Shown here: positions 17,619-26,312 of the stretch, piece after piece
Position numbering within the stretch: the stretch's first letter is position 1
Layout of the letters: each line of letters opens with the position of its first letter
Source of the DNA: Oscillospiraceae bacterium
GTDB taxonomy: Bacteria > Bacillota_A > Clostridia > Oscillospirales > Oscillospiraceae
Length of the DNA stretch: 64,000 nt
Assembly: GCA_902786615.1 (NCBI GenBank)
Contig: CADADE010000032.1
Coordinates: forward strand, 1-64,000
Direction of reading: 5' to 3'
The notes under the pieces: model-generated
Told to the model about the DNA's origin: nothing
The model's input: the letters and a program-made list of their open reading frames with translations, nothing else
Database searches by the model: none
Program-made: the position numbers and the translations under genes

Positions 17619-17652
17619 GCGTGTTGATGGAAATTGTGTGCGCCCCGCTGCC

Positions 17653-18351
17653 TTATTTCTTCCGATCGTTGACGAGGATGACGAAGCGCAGAAGCTGCAT
17701 CAGCGTGGTGGCGAGAGCCGCCACATAGGTGAGGGCCGCGGCGTTCAGTACCTTCTTGGCACCCGTGAACTCTTCCCCGTCCAGAAGCTCCATGTCCTGG
17801 ATGCTCACCAGGGCGCGGCGGCTCGCGTCAAACTCCGTGGGCAGCGTCACAAGCTGGAACACGGCGCAGAGGGCATAGAGCGCAACGCCCGCATACGCAA
17901 GATAAATGAACACCCGGGCATAGGAGCTGAGCAGCAGGCCGAGGATCAGCAGCGGCACGGAGAGCTTTTCGCCCAGGGCGGTCGCGGGAATGATGGCCTG
18001 GCGGATCTTGATGGGCAGATAGTCCTGCGCGTTCTGGATGGCGTGGCCGACCTCATGACAGGCGACGCCCACCGCCGCGACGGAGGTGCTGCCCCAGACG
18101 GAATCCGACAGGCGCACGATGCGGGCCGCGGGGTCATAGTGGTCGCTGAGCTCGCCGCTGATCTGCTCCACGGGGACGTCCCGCAGGCCGTTCGCGTCCA
18201 GCACGCGCCGGGCCGCGTCCGCCCCGGTGAGGCCGCGGGAATTCTGCACCTTGGCATATTTTTTGAACGTGCGCTTCACGTTCCAGCTCGCCCAGAGGGA
18301 GAGGATCACCGCCGGGAGGACAAGCACGATATAGGTCATATCAAGATACAT
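17653..18351 (-). CDS. Membrane zinc metallopeptidase (YugP family)
   Basis: A 232-residue integral membrane peptidase of the YugP/DUF peptidase family, related to M48-type enzymes. An N-terminal membrane segment (YIVLVLPAVILSLWASW) is followed by the zinc site VACHEVGHAIQ (His residues near 98-102). Two further membrane segments follow, then a Glu in LPTEFDASRRAL near residue 173 that probably completes the site, and a last segment at the C-terminus. Substrates are unknown. The ATG at 18351 is chosen because AAAGGAGCG lies just upstream; the longer frame from 18375 has no site. It is a single gene, convergent with glgB. Confidence 0.88.
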   Translation of the reverse strand: MYLDMTYIVLVLPAVILSLWASWNVKRTFKKYAKVQNSRGLTGADAARRVLDANGLRDVPVEQISGELSDHYDPAARIVRLSDSVWGSTSVAAVGVACHEVGHAIQNAQDYLPIKIRQAIIPATALGEKLSVPLLILGLLLSSYARVFIYLAYAGVALYALCAVFQLVTLPTEFDASRRALVSIQDMELLDGEEFTGAKKVLNAAALTYVAALATTLMQLLRFVILVNDRKK

Positions 18352-18447
18352 AAGAACGCTCCTTTCCGCATTCACGCTTTTTTCCTATTGTATTTATTAT
18401 ATCGCCGTTCAGCGCCCCGCGCAAGACCCATTGCGCGGCACTTGCGG

Positions 18448-18476
18448 TTGAAATCGGCGCCGTCTTGTGATAAGGT
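18448..18476 (+). promoter_or_regulatory. Putative promoter of the PT-repeat lipoprotein
   Basis: TTGAAA at 18448-18453 and TAAGGT at 18471-18476, spacer 17. It lies 43 bases before the start codon. Confidence 0.5.
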
Positions 18477-18518
18477 ACAGACGGACACATCACAGGATAA
18501 ACAAAGGAGGGGCGCTTC

Positions 18519-19205
18519 ATGCTGCAAAAAAGGAGCTTCCGGCGGCTGCTTGTCAGCCTGCTGCTCACGCTGCTGCTCGCAGGCTGCGCAAAATCCGGCG
18601 GGCCTGTCCCCACGCCGACGCCCGAACCGACCCCGGCCCCCACGCTCGCGCCGACGCCGGAGCCGACCCCGGAGCCGACGCCCGACCCGCTGGACGCGGA
18701 GCTGGATAACGTGCGGAGCATGATGAAGGAGGGGCAGGCCTACGCGGCGTTTCGGGCGCTGCTCGCCCTGGAGGAGAGCTGCCGCGGCGATACGCTGCGG
18801 ACAGAGGCCTGCGAGGCCGTCTTCCGGGAGCTGGACGCCTATCTCAAGGAGATCGAGCCCGCCTCCGGCACGGAGCTTGCCCGCAGTTTCACGGTGCAGG
18901 GCGGGTGCGTGCTGGAGATCAATGCTTTCAGCGGCCCGGCGCTGGTGGCGGTGACGGACGCCATGGCCGACCCCGGCAGCGTGCCGAACGCTGTGCGCTT
19001 CTATGTGCGCCAGGGCGAGCGGGGGCAGGTCAATCTGCCCGCGGGCACCTACTACGTGGGCTATCAGGTGGGCTACCGCTGGTTCGGGGAGCACGACGGC
19101 TTCGGCGAATATTACACCGAGGGCACGCTGGACGCGCCGCTGGTCTTCGATTTCTACATGGACGGCGACTGGGCCAGCAACGCGAAATACACGATCACGC
19201 TGTAA
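18519..19205 (+). CDS. Lipoprotein with Pro-Thr spacer, function unknown
   Basis: A 228-residue exported protein. The signal peptide (LLVSLLLTLLLAGC) ends in a typical lipobox, so Cys24 is probably lipidated. A Pro/Thr/Glu/Ala-rich spacer follows (repeats of PTPEPTP at residues about 31-58), common for keeping a domain away from the membrane. After that come a helical segment (DNVRSMMKEGQAYAAFRALL) and a C-terminal beta-rich part ending YTITL that looks like a jelly-roll or Ig-like fold (GQVNLPAGTYYVGYQVG). I do not recognise the family. AAAGGAGGGG precedes the ATG, and a terminator lies immediately downstream. Confidence 0.75.
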   Translation: MLQKRSFRRLLVSLLLTLLLAGCAKSGGPVPTPTPEPTPAPTLAPTPEPTPEPTPDPLDAELDNVRSMMKEGQAYAAFRALLALEESCRGDTLRTEACEAVFRELDAYLKEIEPASGTELARSFTVQGGCVLEINAFSGPALVAVTDAMADPGSVPNAVRFYVRQGERGQVNLPAGTYYVGYQVGYRWFGEHDGFGEYYTEGTLDAPLVFDFYMDGDWASNAKYTITL

Positions 19206-19220
19206 TTGACGCACACGAAA

Positions 19221-19248
19221 ATCCCCGGCGGATTTTTCCGCCGGGGAT
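19221..19248 (+). terminator. Terminator after the lipoprotein gene
   Basis: A 12-bp hairpin ATCCCCGGCGGA / TCCGCCGGGGAT with a TTTT loop between two convergent genes. The T tract after the stem is weak. Confidence 0.65.
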
Positions 19249-19267
19249 TCGTGCGTTTATGGGATGA

Positions 19268-20529
19268 TTACGCGATGGGCTGGAAGGTGACGTACACCAC
19301 CGCGTCCATGGCGGGCATGACGAAGGTCTGGGATTCGGTAATATCGTAGCTTGCAGAGCCGTCGATCATGCTCCAGACGATGCTCGCGAGCCTGTAGCCG
19401 GGGGCGGGAGTGGGAACGACGCGGACAGAGCTCTGCGGGTAGACGTTCATGGTCTCGCCGTTCTCGCCGCTGGTGAGCAGGAAGTACGCGCTGCCGTCCT
19501 GCATCGGGGCGAAGCTCAGGCGGTACGCTCTCTGCGGGGCATAGCCGCCGCCGATGTACTCCCAGCCGTCGTCCGCGCCGGAGCCGCCGAAGAACACAAG
19601 GTCGCCGCTGAGTCCACCGCCGCGACGCTGCGGCTGGGTGCCGCTGTCCTGAGACGCATCCTTCCACTGGGCGTAGAGGGTAAGGCTGGAGTTCAGCTTT
19701 ATGATCGTATTTTCAGTATAAGGGGTTCCGTTGCTGTCCTTCCAACCGTCAAATTTCTTGCCTTGCGGAACCTTGGGGAAAATTCTTCCTCCCTCAATTT
19801 TATACTCGTAGTCTGCGCTATACGGACCAAATTCACGCTTTTCATTGGTGCCGGTGCTGTCAATATAGGTCACAGTGTAGCCCACCGCATTCACCGTCAC
19901 GGCGCAGCTCGCGCTCTTGTCATCGGCTGTATCGTCGGTTCCATTGGTAGCTGTTGCGGTGACTGTAGCCGTGCCCGCCGACATGCCCTTGGCGTAGACG
20001 GTCAGGGTATCGGTGGCACCCGTGCCGACCTCAGTTTTGCAATCCGCGTCGGAATACAGCTTCACAGCATCAGAGTTCGTTCCGACGACGCTCCACTTCA
20101 CCGTCTTGTCCGTGGCGTTGTCGGGCTGGACGGCAGCTGTAAAGGAAACCTTCCCATCTACATTGATGGTCTGCGCGGTGGACGGATTCAGGGTCACGCC
20201 GGTAACTGCGATGGTAGACAATTTAAAAAAACGGTTATATTCGTATATTGGTCATTTACTCTAAGAGTAGCCCACTCACCTTCCCAAAAGGATCCGGCAT
20301 AATTATAAGTCCATTTCTCAAGCGAATAGCCCTCCTCCGGTACAGGTGTAAGAGTCCATTTGTTTTGATTAGAATCATACGAATAACTTACGGTTCCGCC
20401 ACCATCAGGTGAAATAGTCACTGATGGTTTGTTAGCCGCATACGCCGTCAGGCTCATCCCCGGCATCAGGCTCATCACCATCGCCAGCGTGAGCAGCAGG
20501 GACAGGATTTTGATGCTTCTTTTCCTCAT
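19268..20529 (-). pseudogene. Secreted Ig-like (Big_2) / InlB-B repeat protein, frameshifted at an A7/T7 tract
   Basis: Two reading frames on the minus strand form one protein. The first (20529 to 20194) has a signal peptide (MRKRSIKILSLLLTLAMVMS) and a beta-rich start (VTISPDGGGTVSYSYD). The second continues from about 20225 with a Big_2-like Ig domain (VTGVTLNPSTAQTINVDG, GTATVTATATNGTDD). It then has an InlB B-repeat (YTVTYIDSTG, FDGWKDSNGTPY, LTLYAQWKD) and a C-terminal beta region. They overlap at a run of seven A (plus strand 20225-20231); one extra base there would join them as VFFKLSTIAVTG. The cause may be mutation, phase-variable slippage or a read error. TGGAGG lies upstream of the ATG. 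If intact, it would be an exported protein of about 420 residues; no sortase signal is seen. Confidence 0.7.
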
Positions 20530-20611
20530 TGTATTTTTCCTCCATAATATTTTTACACGCCGCACGCGCGGCGGGTTGGACGTGGATCGCAGAAGCGTGT
20601 AATGATATGTA

Positions 20612-20640
20612 TTGACAGATCAATGTTTTCACCTTATACT
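20612..20640 (+). promoter_or_regulatory. Promoter of toxin-antitoxin pair 1
   Basis: TTGACA at 20612-20617 and TATACT at 20635-20640 with a 17-base spacer, 22 bases before the antitoxin start. The upstream frame that would start at 20612 is excluded by this promoter. Confidence 0.75.
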
Positions 20641-20662
20641 GTATTGGAAAGGAGTGATCTGT

Positions 20663-20932
20663 GTGGCAAATCTTCAAATTCGGGTGGACGACGCCCTCAA
20701 GGCGGATGCCGACAGGCTTTTTGCCAGCATCGGTCTGGACACCTCTTCCGCTGTGCGCCTTTTCCTAAGGCAATCGGTCATGTGGGGCGGCATCCCCTTT
20801 GCACTGCGGGGCGACCCTTATCTTCCCAGTCTGCAGGAGGCCGACGCAAGGGCGAGAGCCGGAGAGCCGAGCTTCTCCGAGAGAGAGTTCCGTGAAAAGA
20901 CGGAGGCGCTGCTGCGTGGCTTACAGGTTTGA
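20663..20932 (+). CDS. RelB/DinJ-family antitoxin, pair 1
   Basis: An 89-residue ribbon-helix-helix antitoxin. The N-terminal strand and helices (MANLQIRVDDALKADADRLF, then GLDTSSAVRLFLRQSV) are the RelB/DinJ DNA-binding part. The C-terminal part (QEADARARAGEPSFSEREFR) would wrap the toxin. A GTG start at 20663 follows AAAGGAGTGATCT. The gene overlaps the toxin start by 17 bases, a usual arrangement for coupled synthesis. It probably represses its own promoter at 20612-20640, and such antitoxins are generally degraded by Lon or Clp proteases. The lon gene lies about 1.3 kb away. Confidence 0.85.
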   Translation: MANLQIRVDDALKADADRLFASIGLDTSSAVRLFLRQSVMWGGIPFALRGDPYLPSLQEADARARAGEPSFSEREFREKTEALLRGLQV

Positions 20933-21224
20933 ATATCGTTCTTCGTTCTGGCAGGACTATTCCGCGGCGCTGGCCTATATCGCCGGAAGCCTGAAAAACC
21001 CAATAGCGGCGAAAGAACTGGACGAGGCGTTTGAGCGGGAAAAGCAGGCGCTGCTCAGCTTTCCGACAGCGGGAAAGCCCTTCGCTTCACCGCCCGACGT
21101 GGACGCGGATTACTTCGCTCTTCGCGTGAAAAGCTATCTGGCCTTCTATGTGGTTGTCGGCGATGTGGTGGAGTTCCGGCGTTTCCTGTACAGCCGCGCA
21201 AATCTGCATGACAGACTGCAGTGA
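20916..21224 (+). CDS. RelE/ParE-superfamily toxin, pair 1
   Basis: A 102-residue toxin with the RelE/ParE pattern: YRFEYRSSFWQDYSAALAYI at the N-terminus, a helical middle (PIAAKELDEAFEREKQALLSF), and the strand series YFALRVKSYLAFYVVVGDVVEFRRFLYSR at the C-terminus. RelE members cleave mRNA on the ribosome and ParE members inhibit gyrase; the sequence alone does not decide. The GTG at 20916 has GGAGGCG upstream inside the antitoxin gene. A terminator follows, so the pair forms a self-contained unit. Confidence 0.82.
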   Translation: MAYRFEYRSSFWQDYSAALAYIAGSLKNPIAAKELDEAFEREKQALLSFPTAGKPFASPPDVDADYFALRVKSYLAFYVVVGDVVEFRRFLYSRANLHDRLQ

Positions 21225-21241
21225 CGCCCAAAGCGCGCAAA

Positions 21242-21291
21242 AAGGGCACAGTACATCCTAAAACGGATATACTGCGCCCTTGATTGTTTTT
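21242..21291 (+). terminator. Terminator of toxin-antitoxin pair 1
   Basis: A long hairpin, AAGGGCACAGTACATCC pairing with GGATATACTGCGCCCTT (few mismatches), followed by GATTGTTTTT. Confidence 0.75.
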
Positions 21292-21326
21292 GTCAGGGAA
21301 AGGCTTACAGCATGGGCATTACGGGC

Positions 21327-21377
21327 CGAACGAACGAACGAACGAACGAACGAACGAACGAACGAACGAACGAACGA
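21327..21377. repeat. (CGAA)12 tetranucleotide tandem repeat
   Basis: Twelve exact copies of CGAA plus a partial copy. Read in frame it would give repeated Glu-Arg-Thr-Asn, but no convincing gene contains it. Repeats of this length are prone to slippage. Confidence 0.95.
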
Positions 21378-21449
21378 TGCTACGCCGTGCGCTCATGTCC
21401 GTCAACCCCTTTCCACAAAATCTTGTGGTAATTATACACGCTCCCTCCA

Positions 21450-21566
21450 CATTTTTCAAGCTTTTTATGAGGCGATGCGCGTCGGCTCCTTGGGGTGGAT
21501 GCCGAGCTGGGAAAGCAGCTCCTCCACGTCCGTGACGGGGACGATTTCCAGCGCGTCCCGGACCTC
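21450..21566 (-). repeat. Orphan 117-bp copy of the lon 3' end (copy A)
   Basis: It matches 22233-22349, the last 34 codons of lon plus 15 downstream bases, with only three mismatches in 117. It keeps the reading frame and stop of the Lon tail (ending HPKEPTRIAS) but has no gene body. Copies A and B flank toxin-antitoxin pair 2 as direct repeats. Confidence 0.9.
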
Positions 21567-21591
21567 GTCCGGTATTTTGACATACCATGTA

Positions 21592-21620
21592 TTGTAAATT
21601 GCATCAAATTGATGTAAAAT
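21592..21620 (+). promoter_or_regulatory. Promoter and operator of toxin-antitoxin pair 2
   Basis: TTGTAA at 21592-21597 and TAAAAT at 21615-21620, spacer 17. An inverted repeat TTGCATCAA-A-TTGATGTAA (21599-21617, one mismatch pair) fills the spacer, placed for autorepression by the antitoxin. Confidence 0.65.
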
Positions 21621-21644
21621 AGATGCAGAAAGGAGCTGATTGCT

Positions 21645-21944
21645 ATGACGACTGTCAGCCTGCGTCTGGATGACGAACTGAAAAAAGGTCTCGATCAGAT
21701 GTGTGCGGAAATGGGCATGAGCCTGACCACTTTTTTTACCATCTACGCAAAGCGGGCCCTCCGGGAACGGAGAATCCCTTTTGAAATCACCGCCCCTGCG
21801 TCTGTGGCTGACCCCGAAAGTCTGAATTGGAAGGCGATCCGCGAGAAAACGCTGGAAGCAGAACGCATTAACGGTGCGGATTCCGAGATTCCTTTGGAGG
21901 ATTTTCTAAAGGAAACGGAGGCCATGTTCCGTGAAACGATATAA
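21645..21944 (+). CDS. RelB/DinJ-family antitoxin, pair 2
   Basis: A 99-residue RelB/DinJ antitoxin with the ribbon-helix-helix core MTTVSLRLDDELKKGLDQMC and EMGMSLTTFFTIYAKRALRE, then PFEITAPAS, a signature of the DinJ branch, and an acidic C-terminal toxin-binding part ending FLKETEAMFRETI. AAAGGAG lies eight bases before the ATG. It overlaps the toxin by 14 bases. It is only distantly similar to antitoxin 1, so the two pairs are not recent duplicates. The gene lies between the two copies of the lon 3' end. Confidence 0.88.
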   Translation: MTTVSLRLDDELKKGLDQMCAEMGMSLTTFFTIYAKRALRERRIPFEITAPASVADPESLNWKAIREKTLEAERINGADSEIPLEDFLKETEAMFRETI

Positions 21945-22224
21945 GGTCCGTGTTCTGCCCGCCGCGCAGAGGAACGTAAGAGAGATTTTGCGCTTTCTTG
22001 CCGCGTTATCCGTTGATACGGCGCGGCTGTATCAGGAACTGTTTGCCGCCGGGTTTCGCTCTCTCGCAGAGACACCCATGCGGTGCCCTCTCGCCAGGGA
22101 TGCGTACATGGCGGAACGGGGATACCGATTCCTGCTGGTGCGTAATTACCTTGTTTTCTTCCTTGTATCCGGCGATACGGTTCAGATCACGCATATCATT
22201 GACGGCAGAAGCGATACCCTGTGA
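21931..22224 (+). CDS. RelE/ParE-superfamily toxin, pair 2
   Basis: A 97-residue toxin: MKRYKVRVLPAAQRNVREIL, the helix LYQELFAAGFRSLAETPMRC, and the strand series GYRFLLVRNYLVFFLVSGDTVQITHI ending IDGRSDTL. This is the standard ParE/RelE layout; the C-terminal VRNYLVFFLV and ITHIIDGR suggest the plasmid-stabilisation branch. Translation is coupled to the antitoxin. The gene ends nine bases before copy B of the lon tail and is convergent with lon. No terminator is seen between them. Confidence 0.85.
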   Translation: MKRYKVRVLPAAQRNVREILRFLAALSVDTARLYQELFAAGFRSLAETPMRCPLARDAYMAERGYRFLLVRNYLVFFLVSGDTVQITHIIDGRSDTL

Positions 22225-22247
22225 GCAAAGGCCATTTTTCAGGCTTT

Positions 22248-24548
<2,301 letters not shown>

Positions 24549-24584
24549 GATAGTCCCTCCGTTTCATTCAAAAGCCAGAAAATT

Positions 24585-24611
24585 CTGGCACTCTTTTCTC
24601 TTGAGTGCTAA
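24585..24611 (-). promoter_or_regulatory. CIRCE element (HrcA operator) upstream of lon
   Basis: On the minus strand TTAGCACTC - 9 bases - GAGTGCCAG. The first arm is identical to the CIRCE consensus, and the second arm deviates only at its last two positions. It lies in the lon leader between the promoter and the start codon, where HrcA would block transcription until heat shock. Confidence 0.88.
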
Positions 24612-24654
24612 GTCCCGGGCAAAAAATTTTTCCCACCCGGGGAAGCAAAAGCGC

Positions 24655-24712
24655 CTTTACAAGTGTAAAGATTCTGATTGGATGATAATACAGACCTTTA
24701 CACTTGTCAAGG
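24655..24712 (-). promoter_or_regulatory. lon promoter with two TACA-N2-TGTA palindromes
   Basis: On the minus strand TTGACA (24705-24710) and TATCAT (24682-24687) are 17 bases apart. A perfect palindrome CTTTACA-AG-TGTAAAG lies at 24655-24670, next to the expected transcription start. A one-mismatch version CTTTACA-CT-TGTCAAG lies at 24696-24711 over the -35. The TACA-N2-TGTA core is like operators of CopY/BlaI-type repressors; the actual repressor is not known. Confidence 0.7.
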
Positions 24713-24750
24713 CACTTCAAAATAAGTTTACAAATCGGAGGGGCGCGGGG

Positions 24751-25188
24751 TCACTTCGCGGCCTTTTTCAGCAGCTTCAGAACGTCGTCCTGCACGGGCA
24801 GACAGCTGCGGCGCGGCCAGGCGGCCTCGTAATCCTTCGCAAGCGCGGCCGCGTCCTCCCGGCTGAGGCCGGGGATCAGCTCCTTTGAAAGTCCCTGCAC
24901 GGCGACCAGCATCCAATGGGCGCTCCTCGGCTCCGGGTAAGTCTTCGCCGCGCCGAAGAGCTTCTCCAGCACCGCGCGCAGGGCGGCGGAGTCCGGCCGC
25001 TCGGCGGCAAAGTCTTTCATCAGCTCCGCCAGGTCTTTGGCAAAGCGCTCATGCAGCGGGTCGTCCGACGGGCCGAATTTGAGGCCGAAAAGCTCGTTCG
25101 GCTTGCGGCTGCGCTCCTGCTTGTCCGCGTCGGCGAGATAGTCCTCCGTGAGGCGCTCCATCCGCGCGAGATAAAAGTCAATGTTCAT
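24751..25188 (-). CDS. Hypothetical helical protein
   Basis: A 145-residue, probably all-helical cytosolic protein (MNIDFYLARMERLTEDYLAD at the start; later HERFAKDLAELMKDF and AHWMLVAVQGLSKELI; C-terminus QDDVLKLLKKAAK). No domain is recognised. A weak ribosome site (AGGATA) lies upstream. It sits between the mgl operon and lon, reading in the same direction as both, with its own short upstream region. The conserved-looking RSAHWMLVAVQGL centre could help a profile search. Confidence 0.65.
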   Translation of the reverse strand: MNIDFYLARMERLTEDYLADADKQERSRKPNELFGLKFGPSDDPLHERFAKDLAELMKDFAAERPDSAALRAVLEKLFGAAKTYPEPRSAHWMLVAVQGLSKELIPGLSREDAAALAKDYEAAWPRRSCLPVQDDVLKLLKKAAK

Positions 25189-25205
25189 GTTGATTATCCT
25201 ATAAA

Positions 25206-25232
25206 CGGCGGGCCGATGAGGGCATCGGCTCC
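25206..25232. repeat. Fragment of a palindromic intergenic repeat
   Basis: CGGCGGGCCGATGAGGGCAT followed by CGGC is identical to the right arm of the element at 33074-33158. A truncated copy. Confidence 0.7.
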
Positions 25233-25247
25233 TGCGCTGATACGCGC

Positions 25248-25280
25248 AAAAGGGGCATAGCTTTTGCTACGCCCCTTTTT
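25248..25280 (-). terminator. Terminator of the mgl operon
   Basis: An imperfect hairpin AAAAGGGGCATAGC / GCTACGCCCCTTTT with T-runs on both strands, 11 bases after mglC. Confidence 0.75.
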
Positions 25281-25290
25281 GATTTGTGTC

Positions 25291-26298
25291 TTACTTCTTG
25301 GCGAGGTACTTGCGAACGTCGAGCGCGACGGCCACGACGATGACAATGCCCTGCACGATGTAGTTGTAGTACGGGTTGACGCCCAGGAACTGAAGCACGA
25401 TCTTCAGCAGCTCGAACACCAGAACGCCGACCAGAACGCCGCTCACGGTACCGATACCGCCGGTGGTGGAAACGCCGCCGATGGTGCAGGCCGCGATGGC
25501 TTCCAGCTCATAGCCCATGCCCATGGAGGTGGAAGCGCCGCCGGTCTTGCCGGCCAGCAGCCAGCCCGCGATGGCGTACATAATGCCCGCGGTGGTGTAG
25601 ATCAGCATGAGGGTCTTGGTGGTGTTGACGCCGGAGACCTCCGCCGCGACCTCGTTGCCGCCGATGGCGTACATGTACTTGCCGTGGCGCATCTTGTTAT
25701 ACAGGAACCAGAAGAAGAGGCCCGCAATCAGCGCAACGAAGAGCAGATACGGCAGATGGAAGCCGTTGGAGTTGCCGATACGGCCGTTGATAAGGCTGGT
25801 GAACTCCTTCTGGAAGCCGCCGATGGGCTGCGCGTCGGTGATGACAAGGCAGAGACCGTAAACGATGGTCTGGGTGCCGAGGGTGGTGATGAAGGGGGGA
25901 ACCTTCAGGAGCGTGATGATGGCGCCGTTCAGGAGGCCGAGCAGGGCGCCGAGCGCTACAACGATCAGCAGAACGACGAACATGTTCATCTGCGGGATGT
26001 TCCAGAGCTTGCCGGAGTAGTCGCCGCGCTGGATCAGAATACCCGCAAGGCAGGCGGCGAGGCCCGCCTGACGACCGGCGGAGAGGTCCGTGCCCTTGGT
26101 GATCAGGCAGCCGGAGACGCCGAGGGCGATGAGGAAGCGAACGGCGGTATTGCTCATGAGGTTGCCGAAGTTTTTCCAGGAGAAGAAGTTATCCTTCGTA
26201 AAGCCGACGATGATCGCGACGATGACCAGCATGACGACGATCGGGTTGGACTTTACATAGTTTATAAATTTCTTGCCGAAGCTGTCTTTCTTGTTCAT
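25291..26298 (-). CDS. mglC: Galactose/methyl-galactoside ABC transporter permease
   Basis: The membrane channel of the MglBAC importer for galactose and methyl-galactosides. The 335-residue protein has about ten hydrophobic segments and typical BPD_transp_2 features: ALGVSGCLITKGTDLSAGRQ near the N-terminus, GALLGLLNGAIITLLKVPPF, GTQTIVYGLCLVITDAQPIG, and YAIGGNEVAAEVSGVNTTKT, the sugar-permease coupling loop. GGAGGATGGG precedes the ATG. It is the last gene of the mglB-mglA-mglC operon, 14 bases after mglA. The MglC-specific stretch with TDAQPIGGFQKEFT favours galactose over ribose. Confidence 0.9.
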   Translation of the reverse strand: MNKKDSFGKKFINYVKSNPIVVMLVIVAIIVGFTKDNFFSWKNFGNLMSNTAVRFLIALGVSGCLITKGTDLSAGRQAGLAACLAGILIQRGDYSGKLWNIPQMNMFVVLLIVVALGALLGLLNGAIITLLKVPPFITTLGTQTIVYGLCLVITDAQPIGGFQKEFTSLINGRIGNSNGFHLPYLLFVALIAGLFFWFLYNKMRHGKYMYAIGGNEVAAEVSGVNTTKTLMLIYTTAGIMYAIAGWLLAGKTGGASTSMGMGYELEAIAACTIGGVSTTGGIGTVSGVLVGVLVFELLKIVLQFLGVNPYYNYIVQGIVIVVAVALDVRKYLAKK

Positions 26299-26312
26299 AT
26301 CCCATCCTCCGA

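Noticed and set aside
21280..21597. A gene spanning the CGAA repeat
   Set aside because: Open frames exist on both strands only because the 4-bp repeat has no stop codons; no start signals, and the 3' part is the orphan lon tail.
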